64,000 nt of DNA from Micromonospora radicis (GTDB lineage Bacteria; Actinomycetota; Actinomycetes; Mycobacteriales; Micromonosporaceae), in the NCBI RefSeq assembly GCF_003583405.1, contig NZ_QXEC01000019.1, positions 1 to 64,000 on the forward strand, written 5' to 3'. Shown one piece after another: positions 24,602 through 34,200 of the stretch. A program made the position numbers and the translations under genes. The notes beneath the pieces are model-generated. The model saw nothing but the letters and a program-made list of their open reading frames with translations, was not told the origin of the DNA and did no database searches. Position 1 is the stretch's first letter. Each line of letters begins with the position of its first letter.

Positions 24602-26290
24602 ATGAACGCCGACGAGATCGCCGCCGGACGGGCCCGCTGGCAGGCCCGCTACGACGCGGCGCGGAAGCGGGAGGCGGACTTCACCACGCTCTCCGGGATG
24701 CCCGTCGAGCCGGTCTACGGGCCACCGGAGGGGGCCGCGTACCCCGGCTTCGACCGGATCGGCTGGCCCGGCGAGTACCCGTACACCCGGGGTCTGCACC
24801 CCACCGGCTACCGGGGGCGGACCTGGACCATCCGGCAGTTCGCCGGGTTCGGCAACGCCCGGCAGACCAACGAGCGCTACAAGATGATCCTCGGCGCCGG
24901 TGGCGGCGGCCTCTCGGTCGCCTTCGACATGCCGACCCTGATGGGCCGCGACTCCGACGACCCGCAGTCCCTCGGCGAGGTCGGCCACTGCGGGGTGGCG
25001 GTGGACAGCGCCGCCGACATGGAGGTGCTCTTCGACGGCATCGACCTGGCGGCCGTCACCACCAGCATGACCATCTCCGGTCCGGCGGTGCCGGTGTTCT
25101 GCATGTACCTGGTCGCCGCCGAGCGGCAGGGCGCCGACCTGTCGACGCTCGACGGCACCCTGCAGACCGACATCTTCAAGGAGTACATCGCGCAGAAGGA
25201 GTGGCTCTTCGACCCCGAGCCGCACCTGCGCCTGATCGGCGACCTGATGGAGTACTGCGCCCGGGAGATCCCGCGCTACAAGCCGCTGTCGGTCTCCGGC
25301 TACCACATCCGCGAGGCCGGCTCGACCGCCGCACAGGAGCTGGCGTACACCCTCGCCGACGGCTTCGGCTACGTCGAACTGGGGCTGTCGCGCGGGCTGG
25401 ACGTAAACGTCTTCGCCCCCGGGCTGAGCTTCTTCTTCGACTCGCACGTCGACTTCTTCGAGGAGATCGCCAAGTTCCGCGCCGCCCGCCGGATCTGGGC
25501 CCGCTGGCTGCGCGAGGTCTACGGCGCGACCAGCGAGAAGGCGCTCTGGCTGCGGTTCCACACGCAGACCGCCGGGGTGTCGCTGACCGCCCAGCAGCCG
25601 GTGAACAACGTGGTCCGCACCGCCGTCGAGGCGCTCGCCGCGGTGCTCGGCGGCACCAACTCGCTGCACACCAACGCCCTGGACGAGACCCTGGCCCTGC
25701 CGACCGACGAGTCCGCCGAGATCGCCCTGCGTACCCAGCAGGTGCTGATGGAGGAGACCGGGGTGACGAACGTGGCCGACCCGCTCGGCGGATCGTGGTA
25801 CGTCGAGGCGCTCACCGACCGGATCGAGGCCGAGGCGGAGGAGATCTTCGCCCGCATCCGGGCGCTGGGCGGCGAGGGCCCGCACGCCATCGGGCCGATG
25901 ACCGCCGGCATCCTGCGCGGCATCGAGGACGGCTGGTTCACCGGGCACATCGCCGAGTCGGCGTTCGCCTACCAGCAGGCACTGGAGAAGGGCGACAAGA
26001 AGATCGTCGGGGTCAACTGCCACACCGGTACCGTCGCCAAGGACCTGGAGATCCTGCGCATCTCGCACGAGGTGGAGCTGGAACAGCGCCGGGTCCTCGC
26101 CGAGCGCAAGACCGGCCGGGACGCCGCCCGGGCCCGGGCCGCCGTCGCGGAGATGGTGGCGGTGAGCCGTACCGGGGAGAACATGATCCCCGCGATGCTG
26201 GACGCCGTACGGGCCGAGGCCACCCTCGGCGAGATCTGCGACGCGCTGCGCGCGGAATGGGGCGTTTACCGCGAGCCCGCCCGGTTCTGA
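24602..26290 (+). CDS. icmA: Acyl-CoA mutase large subunit, isobutyryl-CoA mutase (IcmA) type
   Basis: The 562-aa protein is the substrate-binding TIM-barrel subunit of a B12-dependent acyl-CoA mutase. It has RGRTWTIRQFAGFGNARQTN, GGGGLSVAFDMPTLMGRDSD and the long conserved run ending GGTNSLHTNALDETLALP. It lacks the C-terminal B12 domain (no DxHxxG), so a separate small subunit must exist elsewhere. Two specificity positions are ICM-like: Phe instead of Tyr in RQFAGF, and Gln instead of Arg in EYIAQKEW. This predicts isobutyryl/n-butyryl-CoA rather than methylmalonyl/succinyl-CoA isomerisation. It is under the operator at 24532. Confidence 0.9.
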   Translation: MNADEIAAGRARWQARYDAARKREADFTTLSGMPVEPVYGPPEGAAYPGFDRIGWPGEYPYTRGLHPTGYRGRTWTIRQFAGFGNARQTNERYKMILGAGGGGLSVAFDMPTLMGRDSDDPQSLGEVGHCGVAVDSAADMEVLFDGIDLAAVTTSMTISGPAVPVFCMYLVAAERQGADLSTLDGTLQTDIFKEYIAQKEWLFDPEPHLRLIGDLMEYCAREIPRYKPLSVSGYHIREAGSTAAQELAYTLADGFGYVELGLSRGLDVNVFAPGLSFFFDSHVDFFEEIAKFRAARRIWARWLREVYGATSEKALWLRFHTQTAGVSLTAQQPVNNVVRTAVEALAAVLGGTNSLHTNALDETLALPTDESAEIALRTQQVLMEETGVTNVADPLGGSWYVEALTDRIEAEAEEIFARIRALGGEGPHAIGPMTAGILRGIEDGWFTGHIAESAFAYQQALEKGDKKIVGVNCHTGTVAKDLEILRISHEVELEQRRVLAERKTGRDAARARAAVAEMVAVSRTGENMIPAMLDAVRAEATLGEICDALRAEWGVYREPARF

Positions 26291-26389
26291 CATCCGCGCC
26301 GCCAGGGCGGTTGGGCAGGGGTGACAGTGGCAACTGCGTGGGCCGCGGTTGATCTGAGTTGGGCACGTCGCGTGCGAGACTAGATAACC

Positions 26390-27304
26390 ATGAGCGACCC
26401 ACGGATCACCTCGTCGATCTTCACCCGCGGCGCGGTCGACCTCAGCGCGCTGCGCACCCCTGCCCCCACCGCCACCCCCGCCCCGGCCCAGGCTGGCCCG
26501 CCTGCCGGCGTACCCGGCGGGGCCGCCGCCGGCGGCGCTGCCGTCGTCGACGTGACAGAGGCGAACATCCAGGCCGAGGTGCTCGAACGCTCGCTGGCCG
26601 CCCCCGTGGTGGTGTTCTTCGGTGCCGCGGGCTACCCGGACAGCGACCAGTTCGCCCCGCTGCTGGAGAAGCTCGCCGCCGAGGGCGGCGGCACGTGGGT
26701 GCTGGCCCGGGTCGACGTCCAGACCAACCCGCGGATCGCCCAGATGTTCCGGGTGCAGGGCATCCCGACGGTGTACGCGGTGGTCGGCGGGCAGCCGGTG
26801 GACGCCTTCTCCGGCGCGGTGCCGGAGCCGCAGCTCCGCCAGTGGCTCCAGGCCGTACTCAAGGCCGGCGGGGTCGCCGTGACCGCACCCGAGGATCCCC
26901 GGCTCGACGAGGCCGACGACGCCCTGATGGACGGCGACCTGGACGCCGCCGAGCAGGCGTACCGCAAGATCCTGGCCGAGACGCCCAACGACGCCGCGGC
27001 CCAGGCGGGCCTGGCCCAGGTCGGCCTCGCCCGCCGGGTCTCCGGCACCGACCCGCAGGCGGCGCTCGACGCCGCGGCGGCCGCCCCCGACGACGTCGAC
27101 GCCCAACTGCTGGCCGCCGACATCGAGGTGCTCAGCGGCCTCGCCGAGCAGGCGTACCAGCGGCTCGTCGGGCTGGTCCGGCGCACCGCCGGTGAGGACC
27201 GCGAGAAGGCCCGCCAGCACCTCGTCGGCCTGTTCAGCATCGCCGGCCCGGACGACCCCACGGTCGCCACCGCCCGCCGGGCCCTGGCCAGCGCCCTGTT
27301 CTGA
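26390..27304 (+). CDS. YbbN/CnoX-like thioredoxin-fold and TPR co-chaperone without CxxC
   Basis: The 304-aa protein has an Ala/Pro-rich N-terminus, a thioredoxin fold (residues about 50-160) and a TPR-like helical C-terminus (about 170-300; DLDAAEQAYRKILAETPNDA is a clear TPR helix pair). At the redox site the usual CxxC is replaced (FFGAAGYPDSDQFAPLL), so it cannot act as a dithiol oxidoreductase. YbbN relatives bind unfolded proteins and hand them to DnaK/GroEL. The adjacent cis-Pro region GIPTVYAVVGGQPVDAF is preserved. It is monocistronic, with a hairpin terminator downstream. Confidence 0.88.
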   Translation: MSDPRITSSIFTRGAVDLSALRTPAPTATPAPAQAGPPAGVPGGAAAGGAAVVDVTEANIQAEVLERSLAAPVVVFFGAAGYPDSDQFAPLLEKLAAEGGGTWVLARVDVQTNPRIAQMFRVQGIPTVYAVVGGQPVDAFSGAVPEPQLRQWLQAVLKAGGVAVTAPEDPRLDEADDALMDGDLDAAEQAYRKILAETPNDAAAQAGLAQVGLARRVSGTDPQAALDAAAAAPDDVDAQLLAADIEVLSGLAEQAYQRLVGLVRRTAGEDREKARQHLVGLFSIAGPDDPTVATARRALASALF

Positions 27305-27322
27305 TCCATCCGCCACGCCAGC

Positions 27323-27347
27323 GCGGGCCGGCGTAGCGCCGGCCCGC
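27323..27347. terminator. Hairpin terminator after the YbbN-like gene
   Basis: The perfect 11-bp stem GCGGGCCGGCG / CGCCGGCCCGC has a 3-nt loop (TAG). It begins 19 bp after the stop codon, between two co-directional genes. Confidence 0.65.
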
Positions 27348-27372
27348 CGCGACCCTTCGAGGACGGGAGCCC

Positions 27373-28755
27373 ATGATGCGCCGGATCGCCGTCCTCGACG
27401 CGCCGAGTAACCTTGGCCTGCGCCCGCCGACGTCCACCTCGGTACCGGGCTGCGGGAAGGCCCCCGGCGCGCTGCGCGACCAGGGCCTACTGCCCCGGCT
27501 GCGGGCGCGCGACGCCGGTTGCCTGACCCCACCCCGCTACGACGCGGGCGACTGGCGGCCCGGCGACGGCGTCTGCCACGCCCGGGAGATCGCCGGCTAC
27601 TCGGTGGGGCTCGCCGACCGGATCGGCGACATCATCGACCGGGGCGAGTTCCCGCTGGTCCTCGGCGGCGACTGTTCCATCCTGCTCGGCTCGGCGCTGG
27701 CCATGCACCGACTCGGCGAGGCCGTCGGCGGCCGGATCGGCCTGGTCTTCGTCGACGGCCACTCCGACTTCCGGCACCCCGGCAACGCCTCGTACGTCGG
27801 CGCGGCGGCCGGCGAGGGCCTCGCCCTGGTCACCGGGCGCGGCCAGGCCGACCTCGCCGCCATCGAGGGACGCCGCCCCTACTTCCGCGACATCGACGTG
27901 GTGGTGCTCGGCATCCGCGCCCAGGACGAGTACCGGCTCGACCTACAGGCCGCCGGGATCACCACCCGACCGGTACCGGCACTGCGCGCCGAAGGCGCGG
28001 CGCGTACCGCCCAATGGGCCCACGAGCAGCTGGCCGACTGCGCCGGCTACTGGGTGCACGTGGACGTGGACGTCCTCGACCCGGCCGTGATGCCGGCCGT
28101 CGATGCCCCCGACCCCGGCGGCATCGCCTTCGCCGAGTTGGAGATCCTGCTCTCCGGCCTGGTCGACACCCCGCACTGCCTCGGTGTCGAGCTGACCGTC
28201 TTCGACCCCGACTACGACCCGGACGGCGCGTACGCCGCCGAGATCGTCAACACCGTGGTGGCCGGGCTGCGGCCGGTCACCGCCCCCGCGCCGATCCCAC
28301 CCCGGCTACGCCCCGGGAAGGCCGACCGGCCCGCCCCGGCACCCCGGCACCCCGTCGCCCGCCCCGTCCCGCCGCTGCCCTCCGATCCGCTCGGCCCGGG
28401 CGCCCTCGGCCCCGGCTCCCTCGGCTCTGGCTCCCTCGGCCCAGGCCCGGTTGATGCTGGTTCGTCCGGATCGGGTTCGGGCCGATCGGGTTCTGACAGA
28501 TCGGGTTCGGGTGGTTCGGGTTCGGATGGTTCGGGGTCGCTCGTGGTGGGGGCGGAGACTGCGGGGGCGCCGCCGGAGCTGCTGACACAGCCGGCGGTCG
28601 ACGCGCAGCACCGGCCGGAGCGGGCGAGCCCGAACGGCTGGGACCCGGCACCGGACGACCATGATCTGATTCCCGGCGAGTCGGACCTGGCCAACACCGG
28701 TGACCCAGGGCAGGAGAACCGGCCCGCGTCCACTCCCGGCGGCCTGACCGCCTAA
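27373..28755 (+). CDS. Ureohydrolase (arginase/agmatinase) family protein with disordered C-terminal tail
   Basis: Residues 1-300 have the arginase fold: VLGGDCSILLG, FVDGHSDFRH and HVDVDVLDPAVMPAVDAP supply the binuclear metal site. The usual GGDHS is GGDCS (Cys for a Mn-ligand His), and DAHxD appears as DGHSD. Members with this pattern occur in actinobacteria, and their substrate is unknown, so calling it arginase would be premature. Residues about 320-460 are low complexity, including a Gly/Ser/Asp run near GSGSGRSGSDRSGSGG encoded by near-repeats at 28390-28545. The total of 460 aa is about 150 longer than typical arginases. ATG is the start, after GGGAG. Confidence 0.8.
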   Translation: MMRRIAVLDAPSNLGLRPPTSTSVPGCGKAPGALRDQGLLPRLRARDAGCLTPPRYDAGDWRPGDGVCHAREIAGYSVGLADRIGDIIDRGEFPLVLGGDCSILLGSALAMHRLGEAVGGRIGLVFVDGHSDFRHPGNASYVGAAAGEGLALVTGRGQADLAAIEGRRPYFRDIDVVVLGIRAQDEYRLDLQAAGITTRPVPALRAEGAARTAQWAHEQLADCAGYWVHVDVDVLDPAVMPAVDAPDPGGIAFAELEILLSGLVDTPHCLGVELTVFDPDYDPDGAYAAEIVNTVVAGLRPVTAPAPIPPRLRPGKADRPAPAPRHPVARPVPPLPSDPLGPGALGPGSLGSGSLGPGPVDAGSSGSGSGRSGSDRSGSGGSGSDGSGSLVVGAETAGAPPELLTQPAVDAQHRPERASPNGWDPAPDDHDLIPGESDLANTGDPGQENRPASTPGGLTA

Positions 28756-28966
28756 CCACCCTCGCCATCCTGACCACCGCACCGCCCGGTGGCCCGGCCG
28801 CCGTGCCGTTCGCCCGTCTGGCCGCAATGATCGTCACCGTTGCGTCGTGATTGCGGTGATCCGGCCAGGCGGACGCCGCCGTTGCGGCGTAGCGGTGCGA
28901 TCCACGCGGCGGCGTAACGGTGGCGTAGCGGTGGCGATCAGCCGGTGGCGAGTGAGCGGTGGACGA

Positions 28967-30913
28967 TCAGAGGGCGCGGAGGAAGCGTGCCGCGATCGGG
29001 ACGGCGGTGGAACTGCCCGAGCCGCCCTTCTCGACGAAGACCGCGAAGGCGATGTCTCCCTGCCAGCCCACGAACCAGGCGTGGGTGTTCTTCGGGTTGT
29101 TGTCGTACTCGGCGGTGCCGGTCTTGCCGTGTACCGGCTCGCCGGGCACGTTCTTCAACGCCGTGCCGGTTCCGCTGGTGACCACCTCGCGCATCATCTC
29201 CCGGACTGCGGTCACCGGCGCGGAAGGCAGCTCGGGGCCCGGTTCGGCCGGCTGCTCCGGCGCGGGGTCGAGCACCAGCCGGGGCGGGACGACGGCGCCC
29301 TTGGCCACCGCCGCGGTCGCCGCGGCCATGGCCAGCGGGCTGACCAGGGTGGTGCCCTGCCCGATCGCGGCGGCGGCCTGCTCGGTGGCGCCGCCACCGG
29401 CGGAGACCTTCCCGGTGAACGCGTCCAGCCCGACCTGCCAGTCGCCCTCCAGGCCTAGGCTGCGGCCGGCGGCGGCGAGCCCGTCGGGGCCGAGCTGTGG
29501 GGCGAGGGCGGCGAAGGCGGTGTTGCAGGACTTGGCGAAGTCGGTGCGGAACGGCACCTTGCCGAGTTCGAAGTCGTTGGAGTTCTTGAACGAGCGGCCG
29601 TCGACCTCGAAGGTCTTCGGGCAGTCGACGACGGTGTCCGGGTTCACCGCGCCGCGCTCCACCAGCCCGTACGCGCTGACCATCTTGAACGTGGAGCCGG
29701 GCGGCACCTGGGCGGTGAAGGCCAGGTTCTCCCCGGCGGCGCCGGGACCGTTCGCGGCGGCGAGCACCGCGCCGTCACTGATGCGTACGGCCACCAGGGC
29801 GGAGCGCCGTCGCTCGCCGCGCAGCGCCTGGTCGGCCGCGTTCTGGGTGGCCACGTCGAGGGTGGTCCGCACGGGCTGCCCCGGCTGCGGCTCGCGCTGG
29901 AACACCTCGGTGTCGGTGTTCACCAGCGTGCCGTCCGGGCCGGGGCGTTTGATGATCACGGAGAGTCCGGGTACGCCGCGCAGCCGTTCGTCCCATCGGC
30001 CCTGCAACCCGCCGTGGCCGACCAGGTCGCCGGGGGAGTAGCGGTCGGGGTGGTTGGCCAGGTCCTCGGCGTACGCCGGGTCGACGGTGCCGAGCACGGC
30101 GCGGGCGAACTCGCGGGTCGGCGCCAACTCCAGCTTGTCGGTCGGGAACTTCGTCCCCGGCAGGTCGTAGATGCGTGACTTGATCTGCCGGTACGCCTCG
30201 TCGCGCAGGGTGACCACCTCGACGAACGCGTCCGGTTTCGCCTCCGCCAGCCGTTTCGGCAGGTCCGACAGGTCCACCGGCGGGGTGATCGCCGGGCGGA
30301 TGGCACGGAACGCGGCGTCCAGCTCGCGGACCATCGCCTTGACGTCGGTCACCTCGTTGGGCTGCAACCCGACCCGGACCACGTCGCGGGGGGCGACCAG
30401 CGGTTCACCGGCGCCGTCGAGCACCCCGGCCCGGGGCGCCCGTTCCCGTCGCAGCCCGAGCCGGTCGCCCCGGGTCAGGTTCTCCTGGACGATCTGCGGC
30501 TCCCAGATCACCTGCCACTGGTCGTCGCGGCCCTGGGCGAGGCGTACCGGCCGCTCGTAGGACCAGTTGGTCTCGCCCGGCAGCGTCCAGTCGACAGTGA
30601 TGGTGGCGGTGGCGGTGTCCCGGACGATCGTCGGGTCGCCCTGCCGGGTCAGCGTGAGCGGCGCCTCGGCGAGTTCGCCGGAGAGCTCCTTGATCTCCCG
30701 CGCCACGTCGGCGGCCGGGATCCGCGAGCCGGTCGGGTCGATGAAGGCGACGGAGTTCAGGTCGCCCGAACGCCAGCCGGCGAGGAACGCGTCCACGCTG
30801 CGCTGCGGGCCGTCTTCGCCGGAGCAGGCGACCAAGCCGGCGGACGCGAGCAGACAGACGGCGAGGGCGGCCATCCGGGACGAGCTGCGACGGATTCGGT
30901 ACGGCCGGTGCAT
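28967..30913 (-). CDS. Class B penicillin-binding lipoprotein with MecA-type N-terminal domain
   Basis: The 648-aa transpeptidase has a lipoprotein signal with lipobox ASAGLVAC (Cys at about residue 30). An NTF2-like MecA_N domain follows (residues about 35-150), then a PBP dimerisation region and the transpeptidase domain (about 340-648). Active-site motifs are PPGSTFKMV (SxxK Ser at about 406), SCN (SxN) and HGKTGTAEY (KTG). It crosslinks peptidoglycan outside the membrane and resembles PBP2a/PbpA-type enzymes of actinobacteria, so reduced beta-lactam affinity is possible but not shown. GGAGG lies about 10 nt before the ATG. Transcribed alone, divergent from the glutamate dehydrogenase gene. 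Confidence 0.92.
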   Translation of the reverse strand: MHRPYRIRRSSSRMAALAVCLLASAGLVACSGEDGPQRSVDAFLAGWRSGDLNSVAFIDPTGSRIPAADVAREIKELSGELAEAPLTLTRQGDPTIVRDTATATITVDWTLPGETNWSYERPVRLAQGRDDQWQVIWEPQIVQENLTRGDRLGLRRERAPRAGVLDGAGEPLVAPRDVVRVGLQPNEVTDVKAMVRELDAAFRAIRPAITPPVDLSDLPKRLAEAKPDAFVEVVTLRDEAYRQIKSRIYDLPGTKFPTDKLELAPTREFARAVLGTVDPAYAEDLANHPDRYSPGDLVGHGGLQGRWDERLRGVPGLSVIIKRPGPDGTLVNTDTEVFQREPQPGQPVRTTLDVATQNAADQALRGERRRSALVAVRISDGAVLAAANGPGAAGENLAFTAQVPPGSTFKMVSAYGLVERGAVNPDTVVDCPKTFEVDGRSFKNSNDFELGKVPFRTDFAKSCNTAFAALAPQLGPDGLAAAGRSLGLEGDWQVGLDAFTGKVSAGGGATEQAAAAIGQGTTLVSPLAMAAATAAVAKGAVVPPRLVLDPAPEQPAEPGPELPSAPVTAVREMMREVVTSGTGTALKNVPGEPVHGKTGTAEYDNNPKNTHAWFVGWQGDIAFAVFVEKGGSGSSTAVPIAARFLRAL

Positions 30914-30968
30914 CAGGTTCGGTTCCTCCCGCTCAGGCTGACCTGCACGCTAGTACGTCCGCGCAGCT

Positions 30969-31068
30969 GGCACCGCCCCGCCCGGGTCCGGGTGGGTGAG
31001 ACCGGCACCGCCCCGCCCGGGTCCGGGTGGGTTAGACCGGCACCGCCCCGCCGGGCCTGGGTGGGCGG
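30969..31068. repeat. 35-bp tandem repeat, nearly three copies
   Basis: Two almost identical 35-bp units (30969-31003 and 31004-31038) begin GGCACCGCCCCGCCCGGGTC and end GTGAGACC or GTTAGACC. A diverged third copy runs to about 31068. The array lies in the 360-bp divergent region (30914-31273) between the PBP and glutamate dehydrogenase genes; no gene is seen there. Confidence 0.85.
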
Positions 31069-31273
31069 AAAGACGAACGGGTGACGGTGTGATGAACAAC
31101 AACAGGCGGGGTACTCCCGAGCCAGCCGAACCTCGTACCGCATACGGGTGAAAGGACGACCGTCTGAGATCCGGATGGCCGGGCGGAGGTCCGCCGACGG
31201 AGGAACCGGTCGGTCGGCCTAGGCTTGGCGGCAGAGTGACCCACAACGCGGTGGGTCGAGGGGAGTGGCACCG

Positions 31274-34200
31274 ATGGACCGGCGTCCGGCGATCAAACCG
31301 GGACCCGACCTCCGGCAGGATGACACCGGCCGGGACGACAGCTTCGACACGGCGACCGACGGAGACGGCTTCGGCCGCCTCGACACAGGAGTGACCGGGA
31401 TGACCGGTTCGAGCATCGACACCCTCTACGACCTGGGTCTGCCACCAGAGGTGTTGGCGGACGACGTGGAGGACGCCGAGCTGGACGAGCCGGTACCCAA
31501 CGCCGAGCGCCTGGTGGCGCAGGCGGTGGCGCTGGCCGGCGACGACCACGACGCCGCGACCCTGGTCGGGCGGTTCTGGCGGTTCGCGCCGGACGAGGAG
31601 CTGATCGGCTTCACCGCCGAGGAGATGCTCGACGCGGCCCGGGCCCACCGCGAGCTGGCCCAGCAGCGGGTGCCCGGCGAGTTGAAGTTGCGGATCCACT
31701 CACCCGACGCCGAGCAGCACCACAGCGTCGTCGAGATCGTCACCGACGACATGCCGTTCCTGGTCGACTCGGTGACCGCCCTGCTCAACAGTCACCACCT
31801 GGACGTGCACCTGCTGGTGCACCCGCTGGTCGTGGTGCGCCGGGAGCCGTTGGGTCGGCTGGTCGAGGTGGCCGCCGACGTGGAACCGGACGACGCGATC
31901 TCCGGTGACCTGGTCGAGAGCTGGATGCGGATCGAGATCGACCCGGTCCGCGACCCGGCGGAGCGGGACAAGCTGCGCCGCGAGTTGCAGCGGGTGCTGA
32001 CCGATGTGCGGGAGGCCGTCGAGGACTGGCCCAAGATGCGCCAGTGTGCGCTGGCCCTGGCCGACGAGTTGGCCGCCGCCCGCACCAGCGACAACCGGCC
32101 GCCGGTGCCGGAGAAGGACATCACCGACTCGGTGGAGCTGCTGCGCTGGCTCGCCCACGACCACTTCACCTTCCTCGGCTACCGCGAGTACCGGCTGGTG
32201 CCGGAGTCGGAGCACGGTGGGCCGGCGTTGGAGGTGGTGCTCGGCACCGGTCTGGGCATCCTGCGGCAGGATTCGCCGGAGGCGCGCGCGCTGTCGTCGA
32301 TGACGCCGGAGGCGCACGAGAAGGTCACCGAGAAACGCCTGTTGATCATCACGAAGGCGAACTCGCGGGCCACCGTGCACCGCTCGGCGTACCTGGACTA
32401 CATCGGTTTCAAGATCTTCGACGCCAACGGTGAGGTGGTCGGCGAACGCCGGTTCCTCGGCCTGTTCTCCACCGCCGCGTACCGGACCAGCGTCCAGGAG
32501 CTGCCGGTGGTCCGGCGTAAGGTCGCCGAGGTGCTGGACCGTTCCGGGTTGAGCCTGCGCAGCCACTCCGGCAAGGATCTGCTGCAGATCCTGGAGACGT
32601 ACCCGCGCGACGAGCTGTTCCAGATCAAGACCGACGACCTCTACCACGCGGTGATCGGTGTGCTGCGGATGGCGGGTCGCCGGCAGCTGCGGGTGTTCCT
32701 GCGGCGCGACGCGTACGGGCGGTTCATCTCCTGCCTGATCTACCTGCCCCGGGACCGGTTCACCACCCAGAACCGGCTGCGCATGCAGGACATCCTGCTG
32801 CGCGAGCTGAACGGCGTCGGGGTGGACTACACCACCCGGGTGACCGAGTCGATGCTGGCCCGGGTGCACTTCATCGTGCGTACCGACCCGACCAGCCCGC
32901 CCGGTGACATCGACGCCGACCTGCTGGCCGAGGAGCTGGCCGACGCCACCCGGCTGTGGGACGACGACTACCGGCTGGTGCTGGAACGCAAGCTCGGCGA
33001 CGAGCAGGCCAAGCACCTGTTCGGCCGGTACGCCGACGCGTTCCCGGAGGGCTACAAGGACGGGCACACGCCGTACGAGGCGATGAAGGACCTGGCCAAG
33101 CTGGAGCTGCTGGAGGAGCCCGGCCAGCTGGAGATGCACCTGTTCCGCAAGCAGCTGATGCCGCGCGCCGCCGGCCGGGGCCCGGACGTCGACGAGTCGA
33201 TGGACGTCCGGTTCAAGGTCTACCGGTACGGCGAGCCGATGATGCTGTCCGCGGTGCTGCCGGTGCTGCACTCGCTCGGCGTGAAGGTCGTCGACGAGCA
33301 CCCGTACGAGGTGGAGCGCATCGACGGGCGGATCTGGCTGTACGACTTCGGGCTGCAACTGCCCGAGGGACACCAGGAACTCGCCGAGGTACGCCCGCAC
33401 GTGGAGAACGCCTTCGCGGCGGCCTGGCGCGGCGAGGCCGAGGTGGACGGCTTCAACGAGTTGGTGTTGCGCGCCGGGCTCACCTGGCGGCAGGTGGTGG
33501 TGCTGCGCGCGTACGCGAAGTACCTGCGCCAGACCGGCACCGTCTTCTCCCAGGACTACATGGAGTCGACGTTCATCGCGTACCCGCAGATCGCCACGCT
33601 GCTGGTGCAGCTCTTCGAGGCGCGGTTCGAGCCGGGGCCGAGCACCGCCGAGCAGCGTCAGCAGCGCAGCGCCGAACTGGTCGACGAGATCCGGGCCGCG
33701 CTCGACGACGTGGCCAGCCTCGACCAGGACCGGATCCTGCGCTCGTACCTGTCGCTGATCCAGGCCACCCTGCGGACCAGCTTCTACCAGAAGCCGGTCG
33801 GTGGACGCCCGAAGCCGTACGTGGCGTTCAAGCTCGACCCGCAGGCGATCCCGGAGCTGCCCGCGCCGCGGCCGAAGTTCGAGGTCTTCGTGTACTCGCC
33901 GCGCTTCGAGGGCGTGCACCTGCGCTTCGGGCCGGTGGCCCGCGGCGGCCTGCGCTGGTCGGACCGGCGGGAGGACTTCCGTACCGAGGTGCTCGGCCTG
34001 GTCAAGGCGCAGATGGTGAAGAACGCCGTGATCGTGCCGGTGGGCGCCAAGGGCGGCTTCATGCTCAAGCAGAAGCCCGGCGACCGGGACGAGGCCGTGA
34101 CCTGCTACCAGCAGTTCGTCGGCGCCCTGCTGGACATCACCGACAACATCGTGGCCGGCGAGATCGTGCCGCCGGAGGACACCGTCCGGCACGACGGCGA

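Noticed and set aside
23792..27532. A minus-strand open frame of over 1200 codons across the Asp23, mutase and YbbN-like genes
   Set aside because: It runs antisense through three conserved genes and shows no domain; a GC-bias artefact.
28390..28545. Gly/Ser-coding near-repeats considered as a separate non-coding repeat element
   Set aside because: They remain in frame with the ureohydrolase-like gene and end at a proper stop, so they are treated as its disordered tail.
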